Shown one piece after another: positions 25,721-33,828 of a DNA stretch of 64,000 nucleotides. Origin of the DNA: Streptomyces cucumeris (GTDB lineage Bacteria; Actinomycetota; Actinomycetes; Streptomycetales; Streptomycetaceae); the NCBI RefSeq assembly GCF_024295805.1, contig NZ_JANCLX010000030.1, positions 49,224 to 113,223 on the forward strand, read 5' to 3'. The notes under the pieces were generated by a model that was not told the origin of the DNA, ran no database searches, and saw only the letters and a list, made by a program, of their open reading frames with translations. A program made the translations under genes and the position numbers. Each line of letters starts with the position of its first letter. Position 1 is the stretch's first letter.

Positions 25721-26263
25721 TCAGCCCGGGAAGCGCAGGAACGCGGCCGGGACGGTGGCGGTGAGCCAGACACCGTTGGCGCTGACCTGGAAGACATGAC
25801 CGGCCCGGTGCATCGCCCCCGCGTCCACGCTCAGGACCACCGGCGTGCCGCGGCGGGCGCCCACCCGGGTGGCGGTGGCGCGGTCCGCCGAGAGATGGAC
25901 GGCGTGCCGTGTCATGGGGCGCAGCCCTTCCCCTCGGATGGCGGCGAGGCTGCGGGCCACCGTTCCATGGAAGAGATACGCGGGCGGCACGGCTGGTGGC
26001 AGCGCGAGGTCCACCGGGACCGAGTGGCCCTGATTGGCACGGATCCGGTCGCCCTCGATGGTGAAGCGCTGTTTGTCATTGGCGGCCACCACGGCATCCA
26101 ACTCCGCACGGGAGAAGGGGAATCCGTGGTGCGCCGCCGCGGCCATCAACTCGGCCACGGGGACCCAGCCCTGGGCGTCCAGGGTGATCCCGATGCGTTC
26201 CGGAGCGTGCCGCAGATGCCTGGAGAGGTACTTCGAGAGGCGTACGGATCGCTGGTGGTTCAT
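25721..26263 (-). CDS. kptA: RNA 2'-phosphotransferase (Tpt1/KptA family)
   Basis: 180 residues, the normal length. The N-terminal winged-helix part starts with SVRLSKYLSRHLRHAP and GWVPVAEL. The ADP-ribosyltransferase-like part has FHGT, a GLRPMTRHAVHLS segment and a C-terminal FQVSANGVWLT. The enzyme uses NAD to remove an internal 2'-phosphate from RNA, giving ADP-ribose 1'',2''-cyclic phosphate. Bacteria lack the yeast tRNA-splicing pathway that makes such ends, so its natural role may be in RNA repair or in ADP-ribosylating 5'-phosphorylated RNA. ATG 26263 is chosen from homologue length. Confidence 0.9.
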   Translation of the reverse strand: MNHQRSVRLSKYLSRHLRHAPERIGITLDAQGWVPVAELMAAAAHHGFPFSRAELDAVVAANDKQRFTIEGDRIRANQGHSVPVDLALPPAVPPAYLFHGTVARSLAAIRGEGLRPMTRHAVHLSADRATATRVGARRGTPVVLSVDAGAMHRAGHVFQVSANGVWLTATVPAAFLRFPG

Positions 26264-26437
26264 GGCCCCAGAGTGCCGTACGGGTGTGAGGGGTGACACC
26301 TGAATTCCGGGCCGGGCGAGCGGTGCGGCGATACCGGAGCGGGCGCATGCGGAGGTATGAGGAGGTGCCGGACGCGGCCCTCGCATCGGTCACACGATCT
26401 TGACTCTTGGGACAGGACGCCTCCTCCCGTCCTCTTG

Positions 26438-26443
26438 TAGATT
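26438..26443 (+). promoter_or_regulatory. Possible -10 box of the WXG/DUF6571-like operon
   Basis: TAGATT, extended by TTG, lies 47 bases before the GTG start at 26490. A TTGACT occurs at 26400, but the 32-base spacing is too long for a normal pair, so the -35 is unassigned. Confidence 0.35.
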
Positions 26444-26489
26444 CGTGGGCCATGGATTGATGTGGACTGGCAACACGGGGGAGGAACTT

Positions 26490-27062
26490 GTGTCTTTCGA
26501 GCATGAATGGGCGGGCCTGATCAGCGAGGCGCGCTCCCAGCAGAGCACCTCCATGCAGCTCAACGGAGCGGGTGACGGCGGGTCAAAGGGCGACGGAGCG
26601 GGTGACGGGAAGGTCCTCAAGGTGTCTCCGCAGGGCCTGCGCGCCTACGCGGGCCGGGCCGACAAGGTGAGCGACGACTTCGCGAAGACGGACAACGAGA
26701 CGATGCGGGAGACCGAGCAGGTGCCCGGCTCGATGAAGGGCTTCGCGAGCGATGAGGCGTTCGCGGACTTCCAGAAGACCTGGCGTGCGCAGATGAAGTA
26801 CCTGGACGGCCTCTACAGCGGGGTCGCCCATGCGCTCCGCTCCGCCGCCACGAGCTTCAAGGAGACGGACGTCCGGCGCAAGGTGGACTTGGGCAAGGTG
26901 TACGGGCCGTACCTGCCCCAGGACGGCAGCTCGCAGGGCATGTACGGGCCGTACCTGCCCCAGGGCGGCACCTCTCAGAGCACCGACAAGCCTCTGTACG
27001 GCCCTTATGTGCCGACGCTCCCGTCCACCAATGACCCGAAGTCCTGGGGAGGGCACCGATGA
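26490..27062 (+). CDS. WXG100-like helical protein, first gene of a type VII-like operon
   Basis: GTG 26490 has a strong ribosome-binding site (GGGGGAGGAACTT). The 190-residue protein is helical with heptad-like spacing from about residue 45 to 135 and has a TWRAQMKYLDGLY segment resembling the turn and second helix of WXG100 secreted proteins. There is no signal peptide. The C-terminus is unusual: a Tyr-Gly-Pro-Tyr-x-Pro motif occurs three times (YGPYLPQ, YGPYLPQ, YGPYVPT) in a low-complexity tail. The next gene overlaps by 4 bases (ATGA). Together they look like a substrate or chaperone and a large partner for a WXG export system, although no EccC-type ATPase gene lies nearby. Confidence 0.6.
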   Translation: MSFEHEWAGLISEARSQQSTSMQLNGAGDGGSKGDGAGDGKVLKVSPQGLRAYAGRADKVSDDFAKTDNETMRETEQVPGSMKGFASDEAFADFQKTWRAQMKYLDGLYSGVAHALRSAATSFKETDVRRKVDLGKVYGPYLPQDGSSQGMYGPYLPQGGTSQSTDKPLYGPYVPTLPSTNDPKSWGGHR

Positions 27063-29407
27063 CCACCCCTGAACTCACCTACACGGCGGTGCGCGAGGTC
27101 GACCTCGAACCCCTCCGGCAGGCGGTGAAGACATGGAAGGCGTTGCCGGGCAGGATCGACACCGTCACCAAGACCTTCACCAGCACTGTTTCGTCCCAGT
27201 TGGAGACGTCCGGCTGGTACGGCGAGACGGCGCAGTCGGCGTTCACGAAGTTCCGTGGCATCCGGCACCAGATGTCGGAGGCATCCGGCCAGGCCGAGAA
27301 GATCGGCGCCGTGATGTCCGAGGCGCTCAAGGCGTTCGAGGCCGCGAAGAAGGTCCTCGTGAGCGTCGAGACCGCGGTGAGCACTCCGCCGGAGGGCGGC
27401 GACGGCAAGGTCTATCTGAAACTCAACAAGAAGGACGGCGTCGTCTATCTCGACCCGCCGCCCGACGTGGAGAACACCGCGGGACTTCAGAAGGCGTACC
27501 ACGAGTCGATCGTCTACTACAACAACAAGATCAATGAGGCCATCCGCAGCGCGACCGACGCGGACCACGACCTGAAGACGGCTCTCCAGATCGACCCGCC
27601 GGGCAAGGGTTTCAACGACGACATCGCGGCACATCTCAAGGACGTCGACGCCGACACCAAGAAGGACGTCGACCGCCTGATGGAACTGGCGGGCAAGGAC
27701 GACTTCAAGAAGGACCCCAAGGCCCTGGCCGAGTTCAACGGCCTCCTCGCCAAGAACGCCCGGAACGACGACTTCGCCGAGCAGTTCGCCACCCGCAAGG
27801 GGGCGAAGGGGATCATGGAGCTCTGGTACAACGCGGCCAAGCCGGAGTACGAGGACGGCCCGCTGGGCAAAGCCAAGGACCGCTCGGACTCGGTGACGAA
27901 GCAGCTCGCGGCGCTCCAGGACAACCTGGGCATCACCCTGGGCCTCGCCAGCCACTCCGACTCGCCGGAGATGACGAAGTGGAAGAAGGACGTCATCGAC
28001 CTCGGCTACCAGCGCATGCCCGGTGCGCACCAGACCTACTACGCCGATCCCCCGTACGGCTTCCAGGTGATGAGCAATCTGATGCGCACCGGGAAGTGGG
28101 ACAGGGAGTTCCTGAACGCATACGGCGACAAGCTCGTCGAGGTGGACAAGAAGCCCTTCGACGCGCCCGGCGGACGCGAGGACGAGCAGACGCACCGGAA
28201 GTGGCTCGCCTACGGCCAGCACCCGCCGGACTTCCTCAACTTCGGCGGGAAGAACGACAAGGGCGAGGACCCCTTCACCGGATACTTCGAGGCGCTGGGC
28301 CACAACGGGGACGCGTCCACGGACTTCTTCAAGGACAAGGAGCACTTCGACTACGTGCTCCGGGAGCGCACATGGCTGCCGGACAGCGGCGGAGCCGACC
28401 TCGGTGACAAGGTGCCCACCGGCCCCCGGGTGGCTCTCGGCCACGCGCTGGGCTCGGCGACCACCGGTCATGACTGGGACGCGCCGGCGAATGTCCCGGC
28501 GGAGCACACCAAGGACCAGGCGGACCTCATGTCCAAGCTCATCAAGGGCATGGGGACGGTCGACGAGGGCGGGAAGGCGGATATCTCGCTGGCCCTGGGC
28601 ATGCAGCAGGGCCTGGGGAACGCCGCGTCCGAGTACGTACCGGACTTCTTCCGCTCCATGACGGACGGTGCGGGCGACGACAAGCTGTTCCCCGTGTCCG
28701 GGGCGCAGGCCGATCTGGAACATCGCGATGTGACGAGGTTCCTCGTGCAGATGGGGCAGGATCCCGACGCGAACGCGGCCATCACCGCCGGGCAGAAGCT
28801 CTACGCCGCCCAGGTGCTCGACCACCACCTCGGCGGGGACGTCCCGGCGGACCAGAAGTACGGCGCACCCCCGCAGGACATCGTCCACGAGGTCCTCAAG
28901 GCGTCCGGAGAGACCGCGGGCACGCTGGCCACCGGCGCCCAGGAAGGCATCATCGGTCCGGCGGTGCGCGAGGAGAAGGAGTACGACGGCGCCACCCTCA
29001 GCAACCGCCTGTGGGGCAACACCGCGTTCGGCAGCGTGGCGACGGGTGTCAGCGTGCTGAAGCCCTTCGCCGCGCATCCCATCGGGGCCGCGGTCACCGC
29101 GAGCCTGATCATCGGGGCCGAGGGCGCCGCCCTCAGCGACCACGACGCGAGCAGCTGGGAAGTCAACAAGTCCGCCCCGGCGGCGGACAAGGCCGGCGCG
29201 ATCTATGACGAGATGGCCGGCCGTGACGTACAGCAGAACCAGGCGATGCTGAGGGCCATCGGGAAGGAACACGGCATCGACGTCTCGGAGAGCTGGGCGA
29301 AGCTGTACTCGGCCGAGGGCTTCAGCCAGGGATACTCCCGGGTCGGGTCCACGGCGCCCTACCTCACCTCCATCGAGCAGGTGAAGCAGATGGCCATAGA
29401 CCACTGA
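27059..29407 (+). CDS. DUF6571-like large protein with N-terminal WXG hairpin
   Basis: 782 residues, no signal peptide. Residues 1-110 form a helical hairpin with a WXG-type turn at Trp53-Tyr-Gly55, as in ESX-secreted proteins. The rest is rich in Asp and Lys with predicted helices (KDVDADTKKDVDRLMELAG; WLPDSGGADLGDKVPTGPRVALGHALG). A short hydrophobic stretch near residues 676-695 (HPIGAAVTASLIIGAEG) may insert into membranes. The whole resembles a Streptomyces family I know as DUF6571, recalled rather than searched. It is coupled to the genes on both sides (4-base and 1-base overlaps). An export-dependent effector or structural protein is the working idea. Confidence 0.65.
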   Translation: MTTPELTYTAVREVDLEPLRQAVKTWKALPGRIDTVTKTFTSTVSSQLETSGWYGETAQSAFTKFRGIRHQMSEASGQAEKIGAVMSEALKAFEAAKKVLVSVETAVSTPPEGGDGKVYLKLNKKDGVVYLDPPPDVENTAGLQKAYHESIVYYNNKINEAIRSATDADHDLKTALQIDPPGKGFNDDIAAHLKDVDADTKKDVDRLMELAGKDDFKKDPKALAEFNGLLAKNARNDDFAEQFATRKGAKGIMELWYNAAKPEYEDGPLGKAKDRSDSVTKQLAALQDNLGITLGLASHSDSPEMTKWKKDVIDLGYQRMPGAHQTYYADPPYGFQVMSNLMRTGKWDREFLNAYGDKLVEVDKKPFDAPGGREDEQTHRKWLAYGQHPPDFLNFGGKNDKGEDPFTGYFEALGHNGDASTDFFKDKEHFDYVLRERTWLPDSGGADLGDKVPTGPRVALGHALGSATTGHDWDAPANVPAEHTKDQADLMSKLIKGMGTVDEGGKADISLALGMQQGLGNAASEYVPDFFRSMTDGAGDDKLFPVSGAQADLEHRDVTRFLVQMGQDPDANAAITAGQKLYAAQVLDHHLGGDVPADQKYGAPPQDIVHEVLKASGETAGTLATGAQEGIIGPAVREEKEYDGATLSNRLWGNTAFGSVATGVSVLKPFAAHPIGAAVTASLIIGAEGAALSDHDASSWEVNKSAPAADKAGAIYDEMAGRDVQQNQAMLRAIGKEHGIDVSESWAKLYSAEGFSQGYSRVGSTAPYLTSIEQVKQMAIDH

Positions 29408-30015
29408 TGGAACGTGTACTGATGAACCGCCCCCTCCGCATCACCCTGCTCACCGTCCTCGCCGTGGCCCTGGCCGCGGCGGGGGCGCTGGGCGGCGTCC
29501 TCTTCGGCCGAGAGGACGGCAAGGACCCGAAGAAGTTCTCCGACGTGCTGGGGGACACCTGCCCCACGGTCCTGCGGGGGGTGCCCTCGTCGCTGCTCGA
29601 CCGGGTCGTCCCCGCCTCCCGTCACGCGGGCGGCGAGCAGCGGATGACCTACCGGAAACTCGCGGTCAACTCCCATTGCCGGGTCACCGTGGACGGTAAG
29701 GAGGCGCTCCGGGTCGACGTCGCACAGCACAACTCGGTGCACGACCCCGGCCGGGTGGGCACGGGCCCGGGGCACGGCAGGACCATGAGCGTCCCCGGCT
29801 ATGAGAAGAGCTGGTCCTCCCAGGACGCTGTCAGCCTCACCGTTCCCTGCACCAAGGACACGGGCAATGACAACGCCACCAACGTGTACGTCAAGGTGCA
29901 GGCGTGGCGGGGGCCGTACCGGGGCCTGCGCGAGGATCTGGTGCGCATCGCCGAACAGGCGGCCAGGACCGGTCGCGCCCTGGCCTGTTCGGCCACCCCG
30001 CCGGTGGCCGACTGA
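29407..30015 (+). CDS. Membrane-anchored hypothetical protein, third gene of the WXG operon
   Basis: ATG 29407 overlaps the preceding stop by one base; ATG 29422, five codons later, is an alternative start. The 202-residue protein has an N-terminal membrane helix (about residues 11-30, ITLLTVLAVALAAAGALGGVL) and an extracytoplasmic domain with four Cys residues (Cys50, Cys90, Cys147, Cys194), probably two disulfides. I do not recognise the domain. Its translational coupling to the DUF6571-like gene suggests a surface partner of the same system. Confidence 0.6.
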   Translation: MERVLMNRPLRITLLTVLAVALAAAGALGGVLFGREDGKDPKKFSDVLGDTCPTVLRGVPSSLLDRVVPASRHAGGEQRMTYRKLAVNSHCRVTVDGKEALRVDVAQHNSVHDPGRVGTGPGHGRTMSVPGYEKSWSSQDAVSLTVPCTKDTGNDNATNVYVKVQAWRGPYRGLREDLVRIAEQAARTGRALACSATPPVAD

Positions 30016-30169
30016 CCAGTTCGGACGGCTTGCACCTGCCTGCGCGCCCTTGTTAGCGTCTGGCTGCGACATCTCACCGTAGGGTTCCGCCCTCGCCATT
30101 CAGCCTCCTCGTGTCCGGTGACACCAGGAAGGTGGGAGTCACACCAGACAGTGACAAGGGTGTGCGGCG

Positions 30170-31183
30170 ATGGTTGCGGTTCGGCGAGCGCAGACGGCTC
30201 TGGAAGCCGTCGATCTGGTCAAGACCTATTCGGCAGGCAGGAACAACCCACCGGTCCGCGCGCTGCGGGGACTGAGCTTCTCCGCCGCCAAGGGGACCGT
30301 CTTCGGGCTGCTCGGCCCGAACGGGGCGGGCAAGTCCACCACGGTGAAGATTCTCTCCACGCTGTCGGTGGCCGACTCGGGGTCGGCGCACGTCGCCGGT
30401 GTCGACGTGACGGCGAAACCGCATCGGGTGCGCCGGGCGATCGGGTTCGTGGCCCAGAAGCCCGGTACGGACCCGATGGCGACGGCGACCGAGAATCTGC
30501 TGCTCGCGGGGCGCCTCCACGGGATGTCCCGCCATGACGCCACGGCGCGGGCCCGTGAGCTCATCGACCGGTTCGGTCTGGCCGAGGCCGCGAACCGGCT
30601 GGTGAGCACGTACTCCGGCGGTATGGCACGCAAGCTGGACGTCGCGCTGGGGCTGATGCACCGCCCGCAGGTGCTCTTCCTCGATGAGCCCACCACCGGT
30701 CTCGATCCCCAGGCGCGGAGCGAGATGTGGCACGAGATCGCCAGGATGGCCGCTGACGAGCAGATGACGGTGCTGCTCACCACCCACTACCTCGACGAGG
30801 CCGACCACTTGGCCGACCGGCTCGCGATCGTCGACCACGGCACGGTGGTCGCCACGGGCACCCCCGAGGAACTCAAGAGCGAGCTGCGCGGCGACGCGGT
30901 GCAGATCGAGCTGGCCGAAGCCGACGACAGGGCAGCCGCGGTGCTGCGACGGGTGCACGGACTGCGCGAGATCACCATGGACGGGTGCACGGTCCGTGGC
31001 CGTACCGACGACGGCGCCCGGGCGCTGCCACCCGCGCTGGCCGCACTCGACGAGGCGGGAATCGCCGTGGCCTCGGCGACGCTTGCCCGCCCCTCGCTCG
31101 ACGACGTCTACCTCCGGCACACCGGCCACGCCCTTCAGGCCCCCGGTGGCGAGGACCTGAAGGCCCTGGAGGCGGCGAAGTGA
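30170..31183 (+). CDS. ABC transporter ATP-binding protein, daunorubicin-resistance (DrrA) type
   Basis: 337 residues with Walker A GPNGAGKST (49-57), signature YSGGM (147-151), Walker B VLFLDEP (167-173) and the D-loop TGLDPQ, then the His-loop TTHYLDEAD. The C-terminal extension of about 90 residues after the ATPase core, ending with RPSLDDVYLRHTG, is characteristic of DrrA-type exporters. ATG 30170 follows a modest ribosome-binding site. With the overlapping permease it should form an ABC-2 exporter (two ATPases, two permeases) for a drug or lipid-like compound. No regulator adjoins it. Confidence 0.9.
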   Translation: MVAVRRAQTALEAVDLVKTYSAGRNNPPVRALRGLSFSAAKGTVFGLLGPNGAGKSTTVKILSTLSVADSGSAHVAGVDVTAKPHRVRRAIGFVAQKPGTDPMATATENLLLAGRLHGMSRHDATARARELIDRFGLAEAANRLVSTYSGGMARKLDVALGLMHRPQVLFLDEPTTGLDPQARSEMWHEIARMAADEQMTVLLTTHYLDEADHLADRLAIVDHGTVVATGTPEELKSELRGDAVQIELAEADDRAAAVLRRVHGLREITMDGCTVRGRTDDGARALPPALAALDEAGIAVASATLARPSLDDVYLRHTGHALQAPGGEDLKALEAAK

Positions 31184-31998
31184 CCACAGCACACACGGAG
31201 TCCACCGGTGCGCGGCCGCTGACCCTGATCGCGCACACCGCGTTCCTCACCGGCCGTCTGATGCGCACCCTGTGGCGGACACCCACCTTCCTCATCGTCG
31301 GGCTGGTCCAGCCGGTGATCTGGCTGCTGTTGTTCAGCCGGCTCTTCCGGTCGGTCGTGGACCTGCCCGGCTTCACCCACGGCGACGGCGGGTTCCTGCG
31401 GTTCCTCACACCCGGTGTGGTGATGATGACCGCGCTGTTCGCCAGCGCATGGGCGGGGACGACCTATCTGCAGGACATCGACCGCGGCGTGATGGACCGG
31501 CTGCTGACCTCTCCCGCCAGCCGGGCCGCCATGATGTGCGCGACCATGGCCCACCAGGCGATCCAGACCGTCATCCAGAGCCTGGTCATCGTGGTCATCG
31601 CGCTGATCGCCGGTGCCACCTTCCCCGGTGGCCCCGCCGGTGTCGCCCTCACCGTGCTGGCCGCGGCGCTGCTGACACTGATCTTCTCGGCACTGTCCAA
31701 CGCCGTTGCCCTGCTGACCCGTCAGCAGGCCACACTGATCGCGATCTCCCAGTTCACCACCTTGCCGCTGATGTTCCTGAGCTCTGCCGTGATGGACCTT
31801 CAGCTCGCCCCGGGCTGGGTGCGGAGCGTCGCCGCGTACAACCCCGTGGAGTGGGCGGTCGTGGCGGCGCGGGAGGCGATGGCCGCGCACACCGACTGGA
31901 GCGTGGTCGGGACACGTCTGGGCGTCCTCGCGGCGGCCGTCGCCGTGATGGGCTTCCTGGCCACACGGGCCTTCCGGGCCTACCGGAAGTCGACGTAG
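31180..31998 (+). CDS. ABC-2 type transporter permease (DrrB type)
   Basis: 272 residues, six predicted membrane helices, starting at GTG 31180 in a GTGA overlap with the ATPase gene. Characteristic stretches are the first helix FLIVGLVQPVIWLLLF, the loop YLQDIDRGVMDRLLTSP, which matches the ABC-2 coupling region, and the C-terminal YNPVEWAVVAAREAM. Together with the ATPase it forms the export channel. A strong hairpin terminator follows. Confidence 0.9.
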   Translation: MTTAHTESTGARPLTLIAHTAFLTGRLMRTLWRTPTFLIVGLVQPVIWLLLFSRLFRSVVDLPGFTHGDGGFLRFLTPGVVMMTALFASAWAGTTYLQDIDRGVMDRLLTSPASRAAMMCATMAHQAIQTVIQSLVIVVIALIAGATFPGGPAGVALTVLAAALLTLIFSALSNAVALLTRQQATLIAISQFTTLPLMFLSSAVMDLQLAPGWVRSVAAYNPVEWAVVAAREAMAAHTDWSVVGTRLGVLAAAVAVMGFLATRAFRAYRKST

Positions 31999-32011
31999 GA
32001 GAGCCGCCCCT

Positions 32012-32043
32012 CCGGTCACGGCCGCAGCCGCGGCCGTGACCGG
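32012..32043. terminator. Hairpin terminator after the ABC exporter
   Basis: CCGGTCACGGCCGC (32012-32025) and GCGGCCGTGACCGG (32030-32043) are perfect 14-base arms with a 4-base loop AGCC, 14 bases after the permease stop. Confidence 0.8.
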
Positions 32044-32108
32044 ATCGGTCCGCCTCCCGACCCGATGCGGCCTGTCGCCACCCCGGCCGCGCCGGACAGT
32101 CTGGGGAC

Positions 32109-32708
32109 ATGACCCGAGCACTGATCGTCATCGACGTCCAGGAATCCTTCCGCGCACGGCCGCTGTGGGAGACCATCTCCGACCCGAAGATCGCCGACAG
32201 GGTGGACCGGCTGGTCCGGCTCGCCCGGCAGGCCGGGGACCTGGTGGTGTGGGTCCTGCACACCGAGCCCGGCAGCGGCGATGTCTTCGACCCGGCCCTC
32301 GGCCATGTCCGGCTGCTGGAGGAGCTGCGGCGCCAGGACGGGGAGCCGCTGCTCCACAAGACCTCGCACAACGCCTTCACCACCACCCATCTGCAGCAAC
32401 TCCTCACCGAGCGCGGTATCCGCGAGCTCACGGTCTGCGGTATCCGCACCGAGCAGTGCGTGGAGACCACCACCCGGCTGGCGAGCGACCTCGGCTACGC
32501 GGTCACCTTCGTCGTCGACGCCACCGCGACCAACCCCATCCCGCACCGTGACGCTCCCGCCGGCCAGAGCGTCGACGAGCTTGTCGCCGACCCCCGCACC
32601 CTGAGCGCCGAGGAGGTCATCAGGCGTACCGAGTACGCCCTCGCCGGACGCTTCGCCACCATCGCCACCGTCGCGGAACTGGAAGCCGCGGCCGGCTCTC
32701 GGGCATGA
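32109..32708 (+). CDS. Isochorismatase-family cysteine hydrolase
   Basis: 199 residues. The family triad is present: Asp9 (ALIVIDVQ), Lys84 (LLHKTSHNAF) and Cys117 (CGIRTEQCVETT). These hydrolases cleave isochorismate, nicotinamide, N-carbamoyl or other small amide substrates; the adjacent loops do not identify which. ATG 32109 follows GGGGAC. The GlxA-type regulator gene begins 10 bases after its stop, so the pair is probably an operon and may be self-regulating. Confidence 0.88.
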   Translation: MTRALIVIDVQESFRARPLWETISDPKIADRVDRLVRLARQAGDLVVWVLHTEPGSGDVFDPALGHVRLLEELRRQDGEPLLHKTSHNAFTTTHLQQLLTERGIRELTVCGIRTEQCVETTTRLASDLGYAVTFVVDATATNPIPHRDAPAGQSVDELVADPRTLSAEEVIRRTEYALAGRFATIATVAELEAAAGSRA

Positions 32709-32718
32709 TGACCGGATC

Positions 32719-33633
32719 GTGAGCCACGTCGTCTTCCTCCTGGTGCCCGGTGTCCATCTGCTGGACCTGGCGGGTCCCGCGCAGGCCTTCTCCACGGCCG
32801 CGGACCTCGGGCACCCCTACACGCTCTCCTACGTCGCCGAGCGGCCGCTGGTCGAGACTGCTCAGGGCCTGCCCCTGGTGGCCCGGCTCGACTGGCCCGC
32901 ACTCGGCCCCGAGGACCTGATCGTGGTGCCCGGCTGGCGAGGGCGCACCCTGGCCGACAGTCCGGCCATCGGCCCGGGCCCCCTGCGGGCCCTCCGGGAC
33001 CACCACGCCGGGGGCGGGACCGTCGCCAGCGTCTGTGCCGGAGCCGAGGCGCTCGGCCGGGCGGGCATGCTCGACGGCCGCCGCTGTACGACACACCACG
33101 ATGTGCAGGACGAGCTCGCCCGCCGCTACCCCGGGGCGACGGTCATCCGCGATGTGCTGTACACCGCCGATGACCGGGTGGTCACCTCGGCCGGTATCGC
33201 CAGTGGCATCGACCTGGCCCTGCACCTCGTCGCCACCCGGCACGGCCCCGCCGTCGCCGCCCAGGTGGCCCGGGACATGGTCGTCTACGCGCGGCGCAAC
33301 GGCCATGAACCGCAGGCCAGCGCCATGCTCCGGTACCGGTCCCACCTCGATGACACCGTGCACCGCGTCCAGGACCTGCTCGACGCCCGCTTCGACCGGC
33401 CCTTGCCGCTGTCCGCCCTGGCCACCGCCGTGGGCGTGAGCGAGCGTACCCTCACCCGCCTCTTCACCCGTGCCACCGGCGGCCTCACCCCGCTGCGCTA
33501 TCAGCAGGCGCTCCGCCTCGAACGCGCCGAACACCTCATGAGCCACGGCGCCACGGTCGATGCCGCCGCCCGCGCGGTCGGCTTCGAGGACCCGCGTATG
33601 CTGCGCCGGCTGCGGGCCCGTGAGGTGGTCTGA
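32719..33633 (+). CDS. GlxA-type regulator: DJ-1/PfpI domain plus AraC HTH
   Basis: 304 residues from GTG 32719. Residues 1-180 are a DJ-1/PfpI-like domain (VVFLLVPGVHLLDLAGPAQ, then IVVPGW and VASVCAGAEALGRAG with a Cys at the nucleophile elbow). Residues 215-300 hold two AraC-type helix-turn-helix motifs (LPLSALATAVGVSERTLTRLF and AAARAVGFEDPRMLRRL). The usual C-terminal Tyr/Phe-rich ending after the second motif is shortened. It probably regulates the preceding hydrolase gene in response to a small nitrogen compound (inference). Confidence 0.87.
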   Translation: MSHVVFLLVPGVHLLDLAGPAQAFSTAADLGHPYTLSYVAERPLVETAQGLPLVARLDWPALGPEDLIVVPGWRGRTLADSPAIGPGPLRALRDHHAGGGTVASVCAGAEALGRAGMLDGRRCTTHHDVQDELARRYPGATVIRDVLYTADDRVVTSAGIASGIDLALHLVATRHGPAVAAQVARDMVVYARRNGHEPQASAMLRYRSHLDDTVHRVQDLLDARFDRPLPLSALATAVGVSERTLTRLFTRATGGLTPLRYQQALRLERAEHLMSHGATVDAAARAVGFEDPRMLRRLRAREVV

Positions 33634-33644
33634 CCGGTGGCCGC

Positions 33645-33664
33645 GTTCCGGCCGCGGCCGGAAC
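33645..33664. terminator. Perfect 20-base palindrome after the GlxA-type gene
   Basis: GTTCCGGCCG followed directly by CGGCCGGAAC. It lies 11 bases after the regulator stop, so termination is likelier than operator function, although a loop-less palindrome also fits a protein-binding site. Confidence 0.45.
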
Positions 33665-33828
33665 GTACACGCCACGCCGACGTCCGCACCCCCGGGGCCG
33701 GTTCATCGCGCAGCACTCTGGTCGCGATGAGCCTCCTGGGCTACCGTCGGTAACACCCTGCCGTCGCAGGGGCTCCACGCGCCTCCCCGTCCCTCCGCAT
33801 GCCCCCATGTCCCGGAAGGCGAGCCCCC

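Noticed and set aside
27005..29404. Minus-strand open frame of 799 codons
   Set aside because: Antisense shadow of the DUF6571-like gene, with Val/Leu/Arg/Gly-rich random-like sequence.
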